Positions 1 to 5,912 of a stretch of DNA of 35,323 nt are shown one piece after another. A program made the position numbers and the translations under genes. Source of the stretch: a virus. Each line of letters opens with the position of its first letter. The stretch's first letter is position 1. The DNA is taken from positions 1-35,323 of IMG/VR virus record IMGVR_UViG_3300007276_000140. One strand, given 5' to 3'. The notes beneath the pieces were generated by a model that made no database searches, was not told where the DNA came from, and worked only from the letters and a program-made list of their open reading frames with translations.

Positions 1-659
1 GTCTGATTACACAACTCAATCATGTACAAAGGATGCACACCTCGATCAGTAGCTTGAGTGTAATTAAAAAAGTTAGTAGCATTCCACCATGAAACCACAG
101 GGCTGTTATTCGTACGACCCCAATCCATGAATCTAAGCGTATCGAAAGGCTCTAAACTCTTAATGTAATCAGGATGAAAAATTCTTGTAGAGTTATCAAA
201 GCCGGGTAAGTATACTCTGATGTTTTCAATCGGTTGTACAATGTCCGTAATCCTAAGACTAAAAAGCCCATTACTCGGAACCTGCAAACTGATCTTTATA
301 TGCCCTTGTGATTGTTCTAATATAGTTAAAGAACCATCACCACCCACTCTAGGAACTATAGTTCCTATTCCATTGTAACGTATCGTATAAACGCCGTCAG
401 GGTATGTAGGAGAGCCTCCAGCAAATATGATGGACTCTATGTGCTGATTAGGTTGAAGGCTTTGAGGCCAGCCTAGCTCGTCTGTGATGACTGCGGGACC
501 TATACCCCATTGATGAGGATTAGCTTGGTGACTGATCCATTCTCGGGAACTTTTAAAAGCATCTACGAATGGAGTCTGAGTATGCCAGTCTTTAACACCC
601 TCTAAGTTCGTTCCTATTGGACTCTGAGGGACTAACGCAAGTAGTAGAGATAATATCAT
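1..659 (-). CDS. Partial secreted glycan-binding or glycoside-hydrolase-like protein (N-terminal 219 residues)
   Basis: The reading frame starts at an ATG at 657-659, reads leftward and leaves the window still open, so only the N-terminus is seen. The first residues (MILSLLLALVP) are hydrophobic and look like a short signal peptide or membrane-targeting segment, with no positive charge ahead of them. The mature part begins with a G-T-N-L-x-G-V-x-D-W pattern followed by P-F-V-D-x-F-K-x-S-R-x-W. Near the edge come R-F-M-D-W, then S-W-W-N, then Y-T-Q-A-T-D-R-G. From memory, this arrangement resembles large bacterial secreted proteins annotated as cellulose-binding or glycoside-hydrolase-like. 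I cannot confirm a named family. It is the last visible gene of a five-gene leftward operon. It may be a host-surface-degrading virion protein or an auxiliary secreted enzyme. The frame is sure, the function only suggestive. Confidence 0.6.
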   Translation of the reverse strand, partial: MILSLLLALVPQSPIGTNLEGVKDWHTQTPFVDAFKSSREWISHQANPHQWGIGPAVITDELGWPQSLQPNQHIESIIFAGGSPTYPDGVYTIRYNGIGTIVPRVGGDGSLTILEQSQGHIKISLQVPSNGLFSLRITDIVQPIENIRVYLPGFDNSTRIFHPDYIKSLEPFDTLRFMDWGRTNNSPVVSWWNATNFFNYTQATDRGVHPLYMIELCNQ

Positions 660-694
660 ATTACAGATATATACTCTTCATCGCAAAAGTATTT

Positions 695-1066
695 TTAAAG
701 ATATTTTTTATGCCACACGGGTAAATCGGGCCAATCAGTAATAAGCATATCGGACTTACTTTCATCACAGGTGGCACAGGCCCACACTAAATTCTCTGCT
801 GAATTGCTGCCCCCCGCCGAGATGGGGACTAAATGATCTACATGGGAATCTGGGCCAAAGTAGGGGATGTGGATGCCACAGTATAAGCAACTGGCACGTT
901 GGTTAATGTAGATCTGCCATAGCTCTTCCTTAGTGTGCTTGCCGTGTATATTAGCTCTGGCTCTCTTCCTTCTCCTTCGAGCGGACCTACAAGATTTACA
1001 GGACGAGGAGGCTTTCCAACCTTTGCTGGATCGATCCACCCCACAAGACTTGCAGTTGTTTTTCAC
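695..1066 (-). CDS. HNH endonuclease with N-terminal zinc ribbon
   Basis: The product has 123 residues and begins with GTG. The N-terminal part has two CxxC pairs (C5/C8 and C23/C26) around a very arginine-rich stretch (about residues 30-38), which suggests a zinc-stabilised DNA-binding tail. The C-terminal half is a classical HNH nuclease: CLYCG at 60-64, D77-H78 followed by P and GG, an EN-L at 91-93, CATC at 97-100 and a lysine near 104. These are the pieces of the beta-beta-alpha metal site with its supporting zinc. Such small HNH proteins in phages act as homing-type nicking enzymes or as packaging partners of terminase. This one lies far from terL in a leftward accessory operon, so a free-standing homing-type nuclease is more likely. 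All expected catalytic residues are present. Confidence 0.9.
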   Translation of the reverse strand: MKNNCKSCGVDRSSKGWKASSSCKSCRSARRRRKRARANIHGKHTKEELWQIYINQRASCLYCGIHIPYFGPDSHVDHLVPISAGGSNSAENLVWACATCDESKSDMLITDWPDLPVWHKKYL

Positions 1067-1082
1067 TAACCTGTATTAGTCC

Positions 1083-1688
1083 TCACTTACAACATTCCTT
1101 ACAATTGTTAAGCGCGTTTAGAGTGGGGAATCCTTCAGAATCAACATCGGTTTTATTTAGCTCTGTTGCCAATTCCTTGCCTATCTCTTCTTCGATGGGG
1201 TAAGTTACTCCAACGCCTAGTGTAATTTGTTGCGTTGGAGAAGTTAAAATTTGTTTTGCAAACTCAGGCATTTCATAAGGGAAGGGGGTACCATTCCTGA
1301 ACTCTATTCGCCCACGTTGTTTTCCTGTGCTACTTAGTGTATAAAGTTTATGAATGGCCGAAACGATGTGCCCATTCGGGAATAGCGTTCTACCGTTGTC
1401 CAAAGCAATGGGGCATTGACATCTTTTAGAAGGAAATTGTTTCTGTCTAGAAGAGTTATAACCTATACCCCCTTCAGCTATATCGAATTGGTTGATGAAG
1501 TTATAAGCTTGCCCCAGTTTACAACATTCAATCACTTGAATAATGTCAAGCTGAATAGAATAATTAAACATGTCATTAGGGTCATAAAGAATATGAACAT
1601 TTGAAACCCTGGTCACTGTGCATACACAAACCTCTTCCGATTCACCTTCTTGAGAGCGTTCTTTGAATTGAGAAACTGGTCTTACCAT
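1083..1688 (-). CDS. Unknown protein with paired cysteines
   Basis: The product has 201 residues and no family that I recognise. Cysteines come in clusters: CVC near residue 21, CC near 55, CQC near 89, and a C-terminal CKECC tail. This suggests disulfides or metal binding. No signal peptide or membrane helix is visible. The start ATG overlaps the TAA of the gene before it in the form TAATG (1686-1690), so translation is probably coupled to the 198-residue protein upstream, and the two may act as a pair. It lies in the leftward operon with the HNH nuclease and the glycan-binding-like protein. A virion accessory or adhesion role is possible but not shown. Confidence 0.75.
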   Translation of the reverse strand: MVRPVSQFKERSQEGESEEVCVCTVTRVSNVHILYDPNDMFNYSIQLDIIQVIECCKLGQAYNFINQFDIAEGGIGYNSSRQKQFPSKRCQCPIALDNGRTLFPNGHIVSAIHKLYTLSSTGKQRGRIEFRNGTPFPYEMPEFAKQILTSPTQQITLGVGVTYPIEEEIGKELATELNKTDVDSEGFPTLNALNNCKECCK

Positions 1689-2284
1689 TAGAGATCCACT
1701 AAAGTAGCTTTAAAGGTAGGACATCTTACTGCTAATTGTCCCATAGCCTGAGCTAGAATACCGTTTACGGTTCCTGAAGTATCAAAAGTTGTTTCATATG
1801 CCCCTGGCATCTCATCTACTACTAGACTAACATTTTGTGTACAGATTCCTGTAGGATCTAAAATAGCTCCAGCAGCATCTTTTCTAACTGGTCGCCTAAT
1901 AATACCCATAGCACTTGTACTAACTACCCCAGTTTCCCCAAAGCCTCCACTTGCCGCTGCGGTCTGAACTTGTAGAACATGCGGGTCAAATAGTTGCCCT
2001 GTAGAGGAACTGCCTACTGAGGAGAAGGCTACGTCATAGTAAACCTCATTTTGAGTTTGCACTGTGCAGTTCATGTCTAAGTAATTCGAAGTAACCGCAG
2101 GAGCAGTTAAAGTACTGCTAGTGTCACCATTGTATTGGTTTCTTCTAACATACATAATATCGACTGTTTGAACATGCACCCACCAATCCTGTACTCCACT
2201 TGCTCCAGCTTCTGTGGAGAACCCTAAGTTAGGATTAGTGGGACTTGCGGGGTTAAATACTGGGGCTGGGGGTGGTAATGCCAT
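1688..2284 (-). CDS. Unknown protein, probably virion-associated
   Basis: The product has 198 residues. Its N-terminus is rich in proline and alanine (MALPPPAPVFNPASP), and the rest is rich in Ser, Thr, Val and Gly with alternating polar and hydrophobic residues, as in beta-structured virion proteins. There is no catalytic motif, signal peptide or membrane helix. A good ribosome binding site (AGGAGA) lies eight bases before the ATG. The stop overlaps the start of the cysteine-paired gene that follows, so the two are co-expressed. The composition fits a small head-decoration or fibre-tip protein, but this is inference from composition only. Confidence 0.75.
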   Translation of the reverse strand: MALPPPAPVFNPASPTNPNLGFSTEAGASGVQDWWVHVQTVDIMYVRRNQYNGDTSSTLTAPAVTSNYLDMNCTVQTQNEVYYDVAFSSVGSSSTGQLFDPHVLQVQTAAASGGFGETGVVSTSAMGIIRRPVRKDAAGAILDPTGICTQNVSLVVDEMPGAYETTFDTSGTVNGILAQAMGQLAVRCPTFKATLVDL

Positions 2285-2336
2285 TTTTGTGTTCTCCTAA
2301 AATGTGAGGTAGTGTGATTCCTCTATAGTATGTAGG

Positions 2337-2756
2337 TTATTTACTTTCTTTAGTTGTTACTTTCTCTTCAATTTTTGGAGGACCATCGGTTTCTCCCGCC
2401 ACGATGGATCTTAGGTTTGCACCAAACATTGTTATGAGCAGAGTTAAAATTGAAGAAACAACGCTAATTTCACTTGAGGGAATGTATTGAACTGCATACA
2501 GAAAAGCTCCCACTAGTAAAAGAAGATAAAGAGGTCCAAAAACTGCGATGTGCTTTGAAGCGGATTCTCTCGCGGTCATTTGCAGTTTTAATTTAGCTAA
2601 TTCTAATTTAGCTTCTTCTCTAGACTTAGCTACAACTGCTTTGTATCTTCTTGCATCATTTCTAGATTCTTCGCGTTTAATTTTAATTGCGGAGTTAGTA
2701 TCTTTGACAATAAACTGGGTCTGAGGGGTCTCCTCGGGTATCTTGCTAGTATTCAT
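2337..2756 (-). CDS. Two-helix membrane protein with N-terminal coiled coil (holin candidate)
   Basis: The product has 139 residues. Residues 22-65 are highly charged, rich in Lys, Glu and Arg, and predicted as helix or coiled coil. Two hydrophobic helices follow at about 70-90 and 97-113, separated by a short polar turn, and the tail is charged. This topology fits small phage membrane proteins such as holins or antiholins, but no lysis gene lies beside it, so the name is not secure. The ribosome binding site is strong (AGGAGG seven bases before the ATG). It is the first gene of the leftward operon, and an AT-rich TATA-like stretch (2777-2790) sits just upstream. Confidence 0.75.
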   Translation of the reverse strand: MNTSKIPEETPQTQFIVKDTNSAIKIKREESRNDARRYKAVVAKSREEAKLELAKLKLQMTARESASKHIAVFGPLYLLLLVGAFLYAVQYIPSSEISVVSSILTLLITMFGANLRSIVAGETDGPPKIEEKVTTKESK

Positions 2757-2866
2757 GGTAGTGCCTCCTTTTGGAACTATAATATATAGACGGGGGGACC
2801 GGATCTTAGCTAAAAAATTCGACGGCCCTTCGGGCCTTAGTCTCTATATAAGATGAGGATTAAACT
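2757..2866. promoter_or_regulatory. Divergent intergenic region with promoter-like motifs
   Basis: This 110-base gap separates the leftward operon from the rightward gene at 2867. It holds AT-rich TATA-like elements on both sides: an ACTATAATATATAG stretch at 2776-2789 facing the leftward gene, and CTATATAA at 2844-2851 facing the rightward gene. Both genes have purine-rich ribosome binding sites inside the gap. T4-type late promoters consist only of a TATAAATA-like -10 element, and similar TATA words recur at other divergent gaps in this window. The promoter role is inference. Confidence 0.4.
2812..2836 (-). terminator. Possible leftward terminator hairpin
   Basis: A perfect 5-base-pair GC stem (GGCCC / GGGCC, 2824-2836) with a three-base loop is followed, in the leftward direction, by six bases and then a run of six T (plus-strand A 2812-2817). 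It could stop leftward transcripts coming from the small gene at 4066-4344 before the next leftward operon. The spacer between stem and T-run is longer than in a textbook terminator, so it may instead be a plain RNA hairpin. Confidence 0.3.
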
Positions 2867-3313
2867 ATGAAATTTATTGAAAGGGTTAAACTATCTGAGA
2901 AGCGAAAGCTGAAGAAAGAAGCAATGGGTAATAGGAAATCCGATGATGATGCGTTGCCAAACAGCCCGTCTACTGGGGGGGATCCTGATGCACATGATGA
3001 TCAAGAAGCTGATATGGATGCTGAAGACGAAGGTCCGATGGAGATGTCAAACCCTGGAAAGGTAGTGGCTTCTAAGAAGACTAAGCTGAAGAAAGAAGAT
3101 CTCAGCCCTTCAGGTGGCAAAACTGAGGAAAAAGAAAAAAATAAAGATTGGATCCAGAAGGCTGTAAATCCCGATAACAAGGGAGCTTGTACTCCAATGT
3201 CAAAGTCTTCTTGCACTCCGCGTAGGAAAGCTCTTGCTAAGACTTTTAAAAAGATGGGCAAGAAAAGAGATGCAGAAGTAGTTTCTAAGAAAGAAAAAGA
3301 TAAGGCTAAATAA
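2867..3313 (+). CDS. Charged low-complexity protein with a C-terminal Cys/Lys motif
   Basis: The product has 148 residues dominated by Lys, Asp and Glu. An acidic block lies at about residues 40-58, flanked by basic blocks. The better-ordered part is the C-terminus: DWIQKAVNPDNKG at about 94-106, then CTPMSK, CTPRRKALAKTFKK. Phage proteins with a D-W-I-x-x-A-I/V start to a short basic C-terminal module occur in large myoviruses. I recognise the pattern but not a function. It may be an internal head or DNA-associated protein. The start has a GAGG site about ten bases upstream. It precedes the phosphatase gene by 24 bases, so the two are probably co-transcribed. Confidence 0.75.
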   Translation: MKFIERVKLSEKRKLKKEAMGNRKSDDDALPNSPSTGGDPDAHDDQEADMDAEDEGPMEMSNPGKVVASKKTKLKKEDLSPSGGKTEEKEKNKDWIQKAVNPDNKGACTPMSKSSCTPRRKALAKTFKKMGKKRDAEVVSKKEKDKAK

Positions 3314-3337
3314 TATTAGTCTTTAAAAGGTTTAAAG

Positions 3338-4009
3338 ATGAATGAACCCATAGACGATTTACTATTCTCAAAAAAACCGAGGACCTTAAAAGGTGCTACT
3401 TCTTTATTTAGAGAAGAAGCTAATTTTATCCAACTGCCTCCTCCCCCAGCTAACTCTAGCTTAGATACTGCTAAAGATCTTCTTGCAGTACAGGGAGCAT
3501 CCTATATTCGAAAAGAAGCTCTGGAAAAAAGTATTAAAAAACATGATAAAGACCCTGCTTTTTCTGTTAAGATGTATATGTCAATCTTCGGTCTTGAGTA
3601 TGACCAAAAGTATATCAACCGAGTTTTAGACGAGTCCTCAGTAATCATCAGTGGTCTAAAGAATAAATTTAACAGGCCCAGGCCACATCAACTCTGCTCC
3701 TACTTCGGTATGGAGGTGGATGTCTTTAAAAGTGCTACTGCTAAGACTCCCTCTTACCCTAGCGGCCATACAACGCAGGCTAGGCTCATCGCAGAGATAT
3801 ATGGGTCTAAGTATCCCGAACATCGCTCTAATCTTCTGAAGGCTGCTGAGGAGTGTGGGCAGGGACGTATAATGGCTGGCTTACACTTTCCACAGGACCA
3901 CGTGGTAGGTCGTTATCTAGCCAAAAGATTATTCAAAGCGTTAAAGCCTTCAGCGGCTATTGAGTATGATCAACGCTACGAAGTAGCTTCTAAGAAGAAG
4001 AAAAAATAA
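3338..4009 (+). CDS. PAP2-superfamily (class A acid-phosphatase-like) phosphatase, soluble
   Basis: The product has 223 residues and carries all three signature motifs of the PAP2/acid phosphatase superfamily: K108-x6-R115-P116, P-S-G-H at 141-144, and R177-x5-H183-x3-D187. The two histidines and the basic residues form the phosphate-transfer site. Lipid phosphate phosphatases of this superfamily have six membrane helices. This protein has no obvious membrane helix or signal peptide, so it fits the soluble branch. Substrate unknown: lipid or lipopolysaccharide phosphates, polyphosphate or nucleotides are possible. It has an AAAGG ribosome binding site and follows the charged protein gene in the same direction. 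The very basic tail (five final lysines) may aid DNA or membrane contact. The superfamily call is firm, the biological role is not. Confidence 0.88.
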   Translation: MNEPIDDLLFSKKPRTLKGATSLFREEANFIQLPPPPANSSLDTAKDLLAVQGASYIRKEALEKSIKKHDKDPAFSVKMYMSIFGLEYDQKYINRVLDESSVIISGLKNKFNRPRPHQLCSYFGMEVDVFKSATAKTPSYPSGHTTQARLIAEIYGSKYPEHRSNLLKAAEECGQGRIMAGLHFPQDHVVGRYLAKRLFKALKPSAAIEYDQRYEVASKKKKK

Positions 4010-4065
4010 TGACATTAAAAAGGTTTATGATTCCTAGATGTGCTCGCTGTAGTAACGGGTGTTGA
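4009..4065 (+). CDS. Possible 18-residue cysteine-containing micropeptide
   Basis: An ATG overlaps the stop of the phosphatase gene as TAATG, the same arrangement used by several full-length genes here. It opens a frame of 18 codons (MTLKRFMIPRCARCSNGC) that stops one base before the end of the opposite-strand gene at 4066. It has three cysteines in a CxxC...C pattern. No independent ribosome binding site is needed if it is coupled. It could easily be chance. Confidence 0.25.
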   Translation: MTLKRFMIPRCARCSNGC

Positions 4066-4344
4066 CTATACTCTATCATCGTGTAGAGCTAGACCCCAAC
4101 TAAGCGCAAAAAGTAACCAGCAGGTTGCTAGAGAAAGAAATCCGTCTAGGATAAAGTTTCCCGTAATACTTCTCCAGGCTAGGCTTAGAAAGCATCCCGT
4201 CCAGAATCCCAAGCACATAGGACACTTAACTAATTCGCCTAGCTTTGGATGGATTTGCTCTGCCCCTTCTCTAAGATCTTTACAAATTTTACTATGTGTA
4301 ACCGTAAAGGTCATTCCAAAACTTACTAATATCCAACATACCAT
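4066..4344 (-). CDS. Small membrane protein with CPxCLGFW motif (DUF1360-like)
   Basis: The product has 92 residues with three hydrophobic segments (about 1-16, 43-58 and 67-86). Between the first two is the motif K-C41-P-M-C44-L-G-F-W-T-G, typical of a group of small phage and bacterial membrane proteins (DUF1360-like) whose function is unknown to me. I chose this strand over the longer overlapping rightward frame (4040-4408) because it has the motif and a clear membrane topology, while the rightward frame has neither and would run into the terminase start. It is a single leftward gene between the phosphatase and the terminase, with a 32-base divergent gap upstream. Confidence 0.8.
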   Translation of the reverse strand: MVCWILVSFGMTFTVTHSKICKDLREGAEQIHPKLGELVKCPMCLGFWTGCFLSLAWRSITGNFILDGFLSLATCWLLFALSWGLALHDDRV

Positions 4345-4376
4345 TATGTGCTATAATAGCTATATAAAGATCCTTT
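4345..4376. promoter_or_regulatory. Divergent promoter region upstream of terminase
   Basis: This 32-base gap contains CTATAATAG (4351-4359), which reads CTATTATAG leftward, directly followed by CTATATAA (4360-4367). A TATAAT centred about 22 bases before the terminase ATG would give a short leader. No -35 element is obvious, which fits a T4-like late promoter. The role is inferred from position and recurrence of the words. Confidence 0.4.
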
Positions 4377-5912
4377 ATGGAAAAATCAGAATTAATAGAA
4401 GAATTTAAAAGATGTAAAGAAAGCCCTACTTACTTTATTTCTAACTACATTAAAGTAACCCACCCCGTAAGAGGGTTGGTTCCATTTAAGCTATACCCCT
4501 TTCAACACGATATCCTGGATGCCTTAGAAGGCAATAGGTTTAACATCCTTAGAAAATTTAGACAGGCGGGGTGTACTACTATATCCGCAGCTTACTCATT
4601 GTGGATGATTGTTTTCCAGAAACATAAGCAGGTAGTTATTCTATCTAAGGGTGATGCCGAATCTACAGAAGTCTTAGATAGAATTAAAATTATGTATGAG
4701 GAGCTTCCATCCTTCATCAAACCTAAGATGGTTGAGGACAATAAGCATACAATGAAGCTGTCCACAGGGTCTACAATTAAGTCCCGACCGTCTGGTAAGC
4801 AGTCTGGTAGATCCCTGGCAGGATCCCTTCTGATTATCGATGAGGCTGCTTTTATTGAGAATATTCATACCATTTGGGCTGCTGTATACCCAATTATCTC
4901 TACAGGGGGTAGAGCGTTTGTTTTATCAACGGTTAACGGGGTAGGTAATTGGTATTACGATGTTTACCATAAAGCAGTAGCTGGCGAGAACTCGTTTAAC
5001 CCTATTGACATCAACTGGCAATCTCACCCAGAATACAGAAGAATGGAAGGTTTTGAGGATCTTTACCTCGAAATGGAAAAGAAAGATCTATATGTAGACA
5101 AATGGGAAGCAACCACTAAAGCTAATATGCCCCTTAAACAATGGCTTCAAGAATATGAATGTGAATTCCTAGGTACAGGAGATACTTACATTGATGGTTA
5201 TTTACTTACAAGGCTAGTAGAAGAGATCAATGAGGACTATTGGATCAAGTATAACAACAAGATGAGGGTCTGGAAGGAGCCACAGCCAGAGCACGAATAT
5301 GTTATTGGCGTGGATGTAAGTTTGGGTAGAGAACGTGATAACTCAGCTTTCCATATTTTTAACTCCTACACAGGAGAACAAGTTGCTGAGTTTTATTCTA
5401 ATAAAACTCCAATTAACGAACTTGCTCAAATTTTAACTACTGAAGCTAATCTATATAATAATGCATCCGTAATCATTGAGAGAAATACCATTGGTAATAA
5501 CTTAATTGATTGGATGTTTAACGTCATGGAGTATGATAATCTATGGATAGATGATAAAACTGACTTCGGGATTCAAATCACGACTAGAAACCGTGAGGAG
5601 CTTTTAGCCCGAATGGAGGAATATATTAGAAATAACATTCTAAAACTTAATTCTAAAAGAACAGTAGAGGAGCTTTTAACTTTTATTATTGATGACAATG
5701 GTAAGATTACCGCAGATGAAGGAAAACATGATGACTTAATTATGAGTTTATCTATAACAGTATTCTTACTACATACTTTAGGGGCTGGTGGTCCTATGGA
5801 GATGAGAGCGTCAGAAGAATCTGAGCAAAGAGTTCCCGAGCCACATAGAGCGGTAATTCACGACGGAAACGACCAACAATTAGAGGAAGATTTACGATGG
5901 CTGATGAATTAG
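4377..5912 (+). CDS. terL: Terminase large subunit (T4 gp17-like)
   Basis: The product has 511 residues and is the motor ATPase and nuclease that packages DNA through the portal. The N-terminal ATPase domain has the Q-motif-like region (F-K-L-Y-P-F-Q), a Walker A-like loop F-R-Q-A-G-C-T-T at about 61-68, and Walker B L-L-I-I-D-E-A at about 151-157. The C-terminal RNase-H-fold nuclease has G-V-D-V near 314, E-R-N-T-I-G near 368 and H-D-D-L near 458, supplying the acidic metal ligands. It is shorter than T4 gp17 (610). The usual Walker A lysine before TT is cysteine. A lysine a few residues earlier (R-K-F-R-Q) may replace it, as in other terminases with a shifted lysine. No strong ribosome binding site is seen. 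The portal gene overlaps its end by 16 bases. Confidence 0.96.
   Translation: MEKSELIEEFKRCKESPTYFISNYIKVTHPVRGLVPFKLYPFQHDILDALEGNRFNILRKFRQAGCTTISAAYSLWMIVFQKHKQVVILSKGDAESTEVLDRIKIMYEELPSFIKPKMVEDNKHTMKLSTGSTIKSRPSGKQSGRSLAGSLLIIDEAAFIENIHTIWAAVYPIISTGGRAFVLSTVNGVGNWYYDVYHKAVAGENSFNPIDINWQSHPEYRRMEGFEDLYLEMEKKDLYVDKWEATTKANMPLKQWLQEYECEFLGTGDTYIDGYLLTRLVEEINEDYWIKYNNKMRVWKEPQPEHEYVIGVDVSLGRERDNSAFHIFNSYTGEQVAEFYSNKTPINELAQILTTEANLYNNASVIIERNTIGNNLIDWMFNVMEYDNLWIDDKTDFGIQITTRNREELLARMEEYIRNNILKLNSKRTVEELLTFIIDDNGKITADEGKHDDLIMSLSITVFLLHTLGAGGPMEMRASEESEQRVPEPHRAVIHDGNDQQLEEDLRWLMN

Noticed and set aside
2337-2756. Firm call as a holin
   Set aside because: The two-helix topology fits, but no endolysin or spanin is nearby and other small membrane proteins have the same shape.
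4040-4408. Rightward frame of 122 codons opposite the small CPxC membrane protein
   Set aside because: It has no motif or sensible composition, overlaps the terminase start, and the leftward frame there has a clear membrane topology and a known motif.
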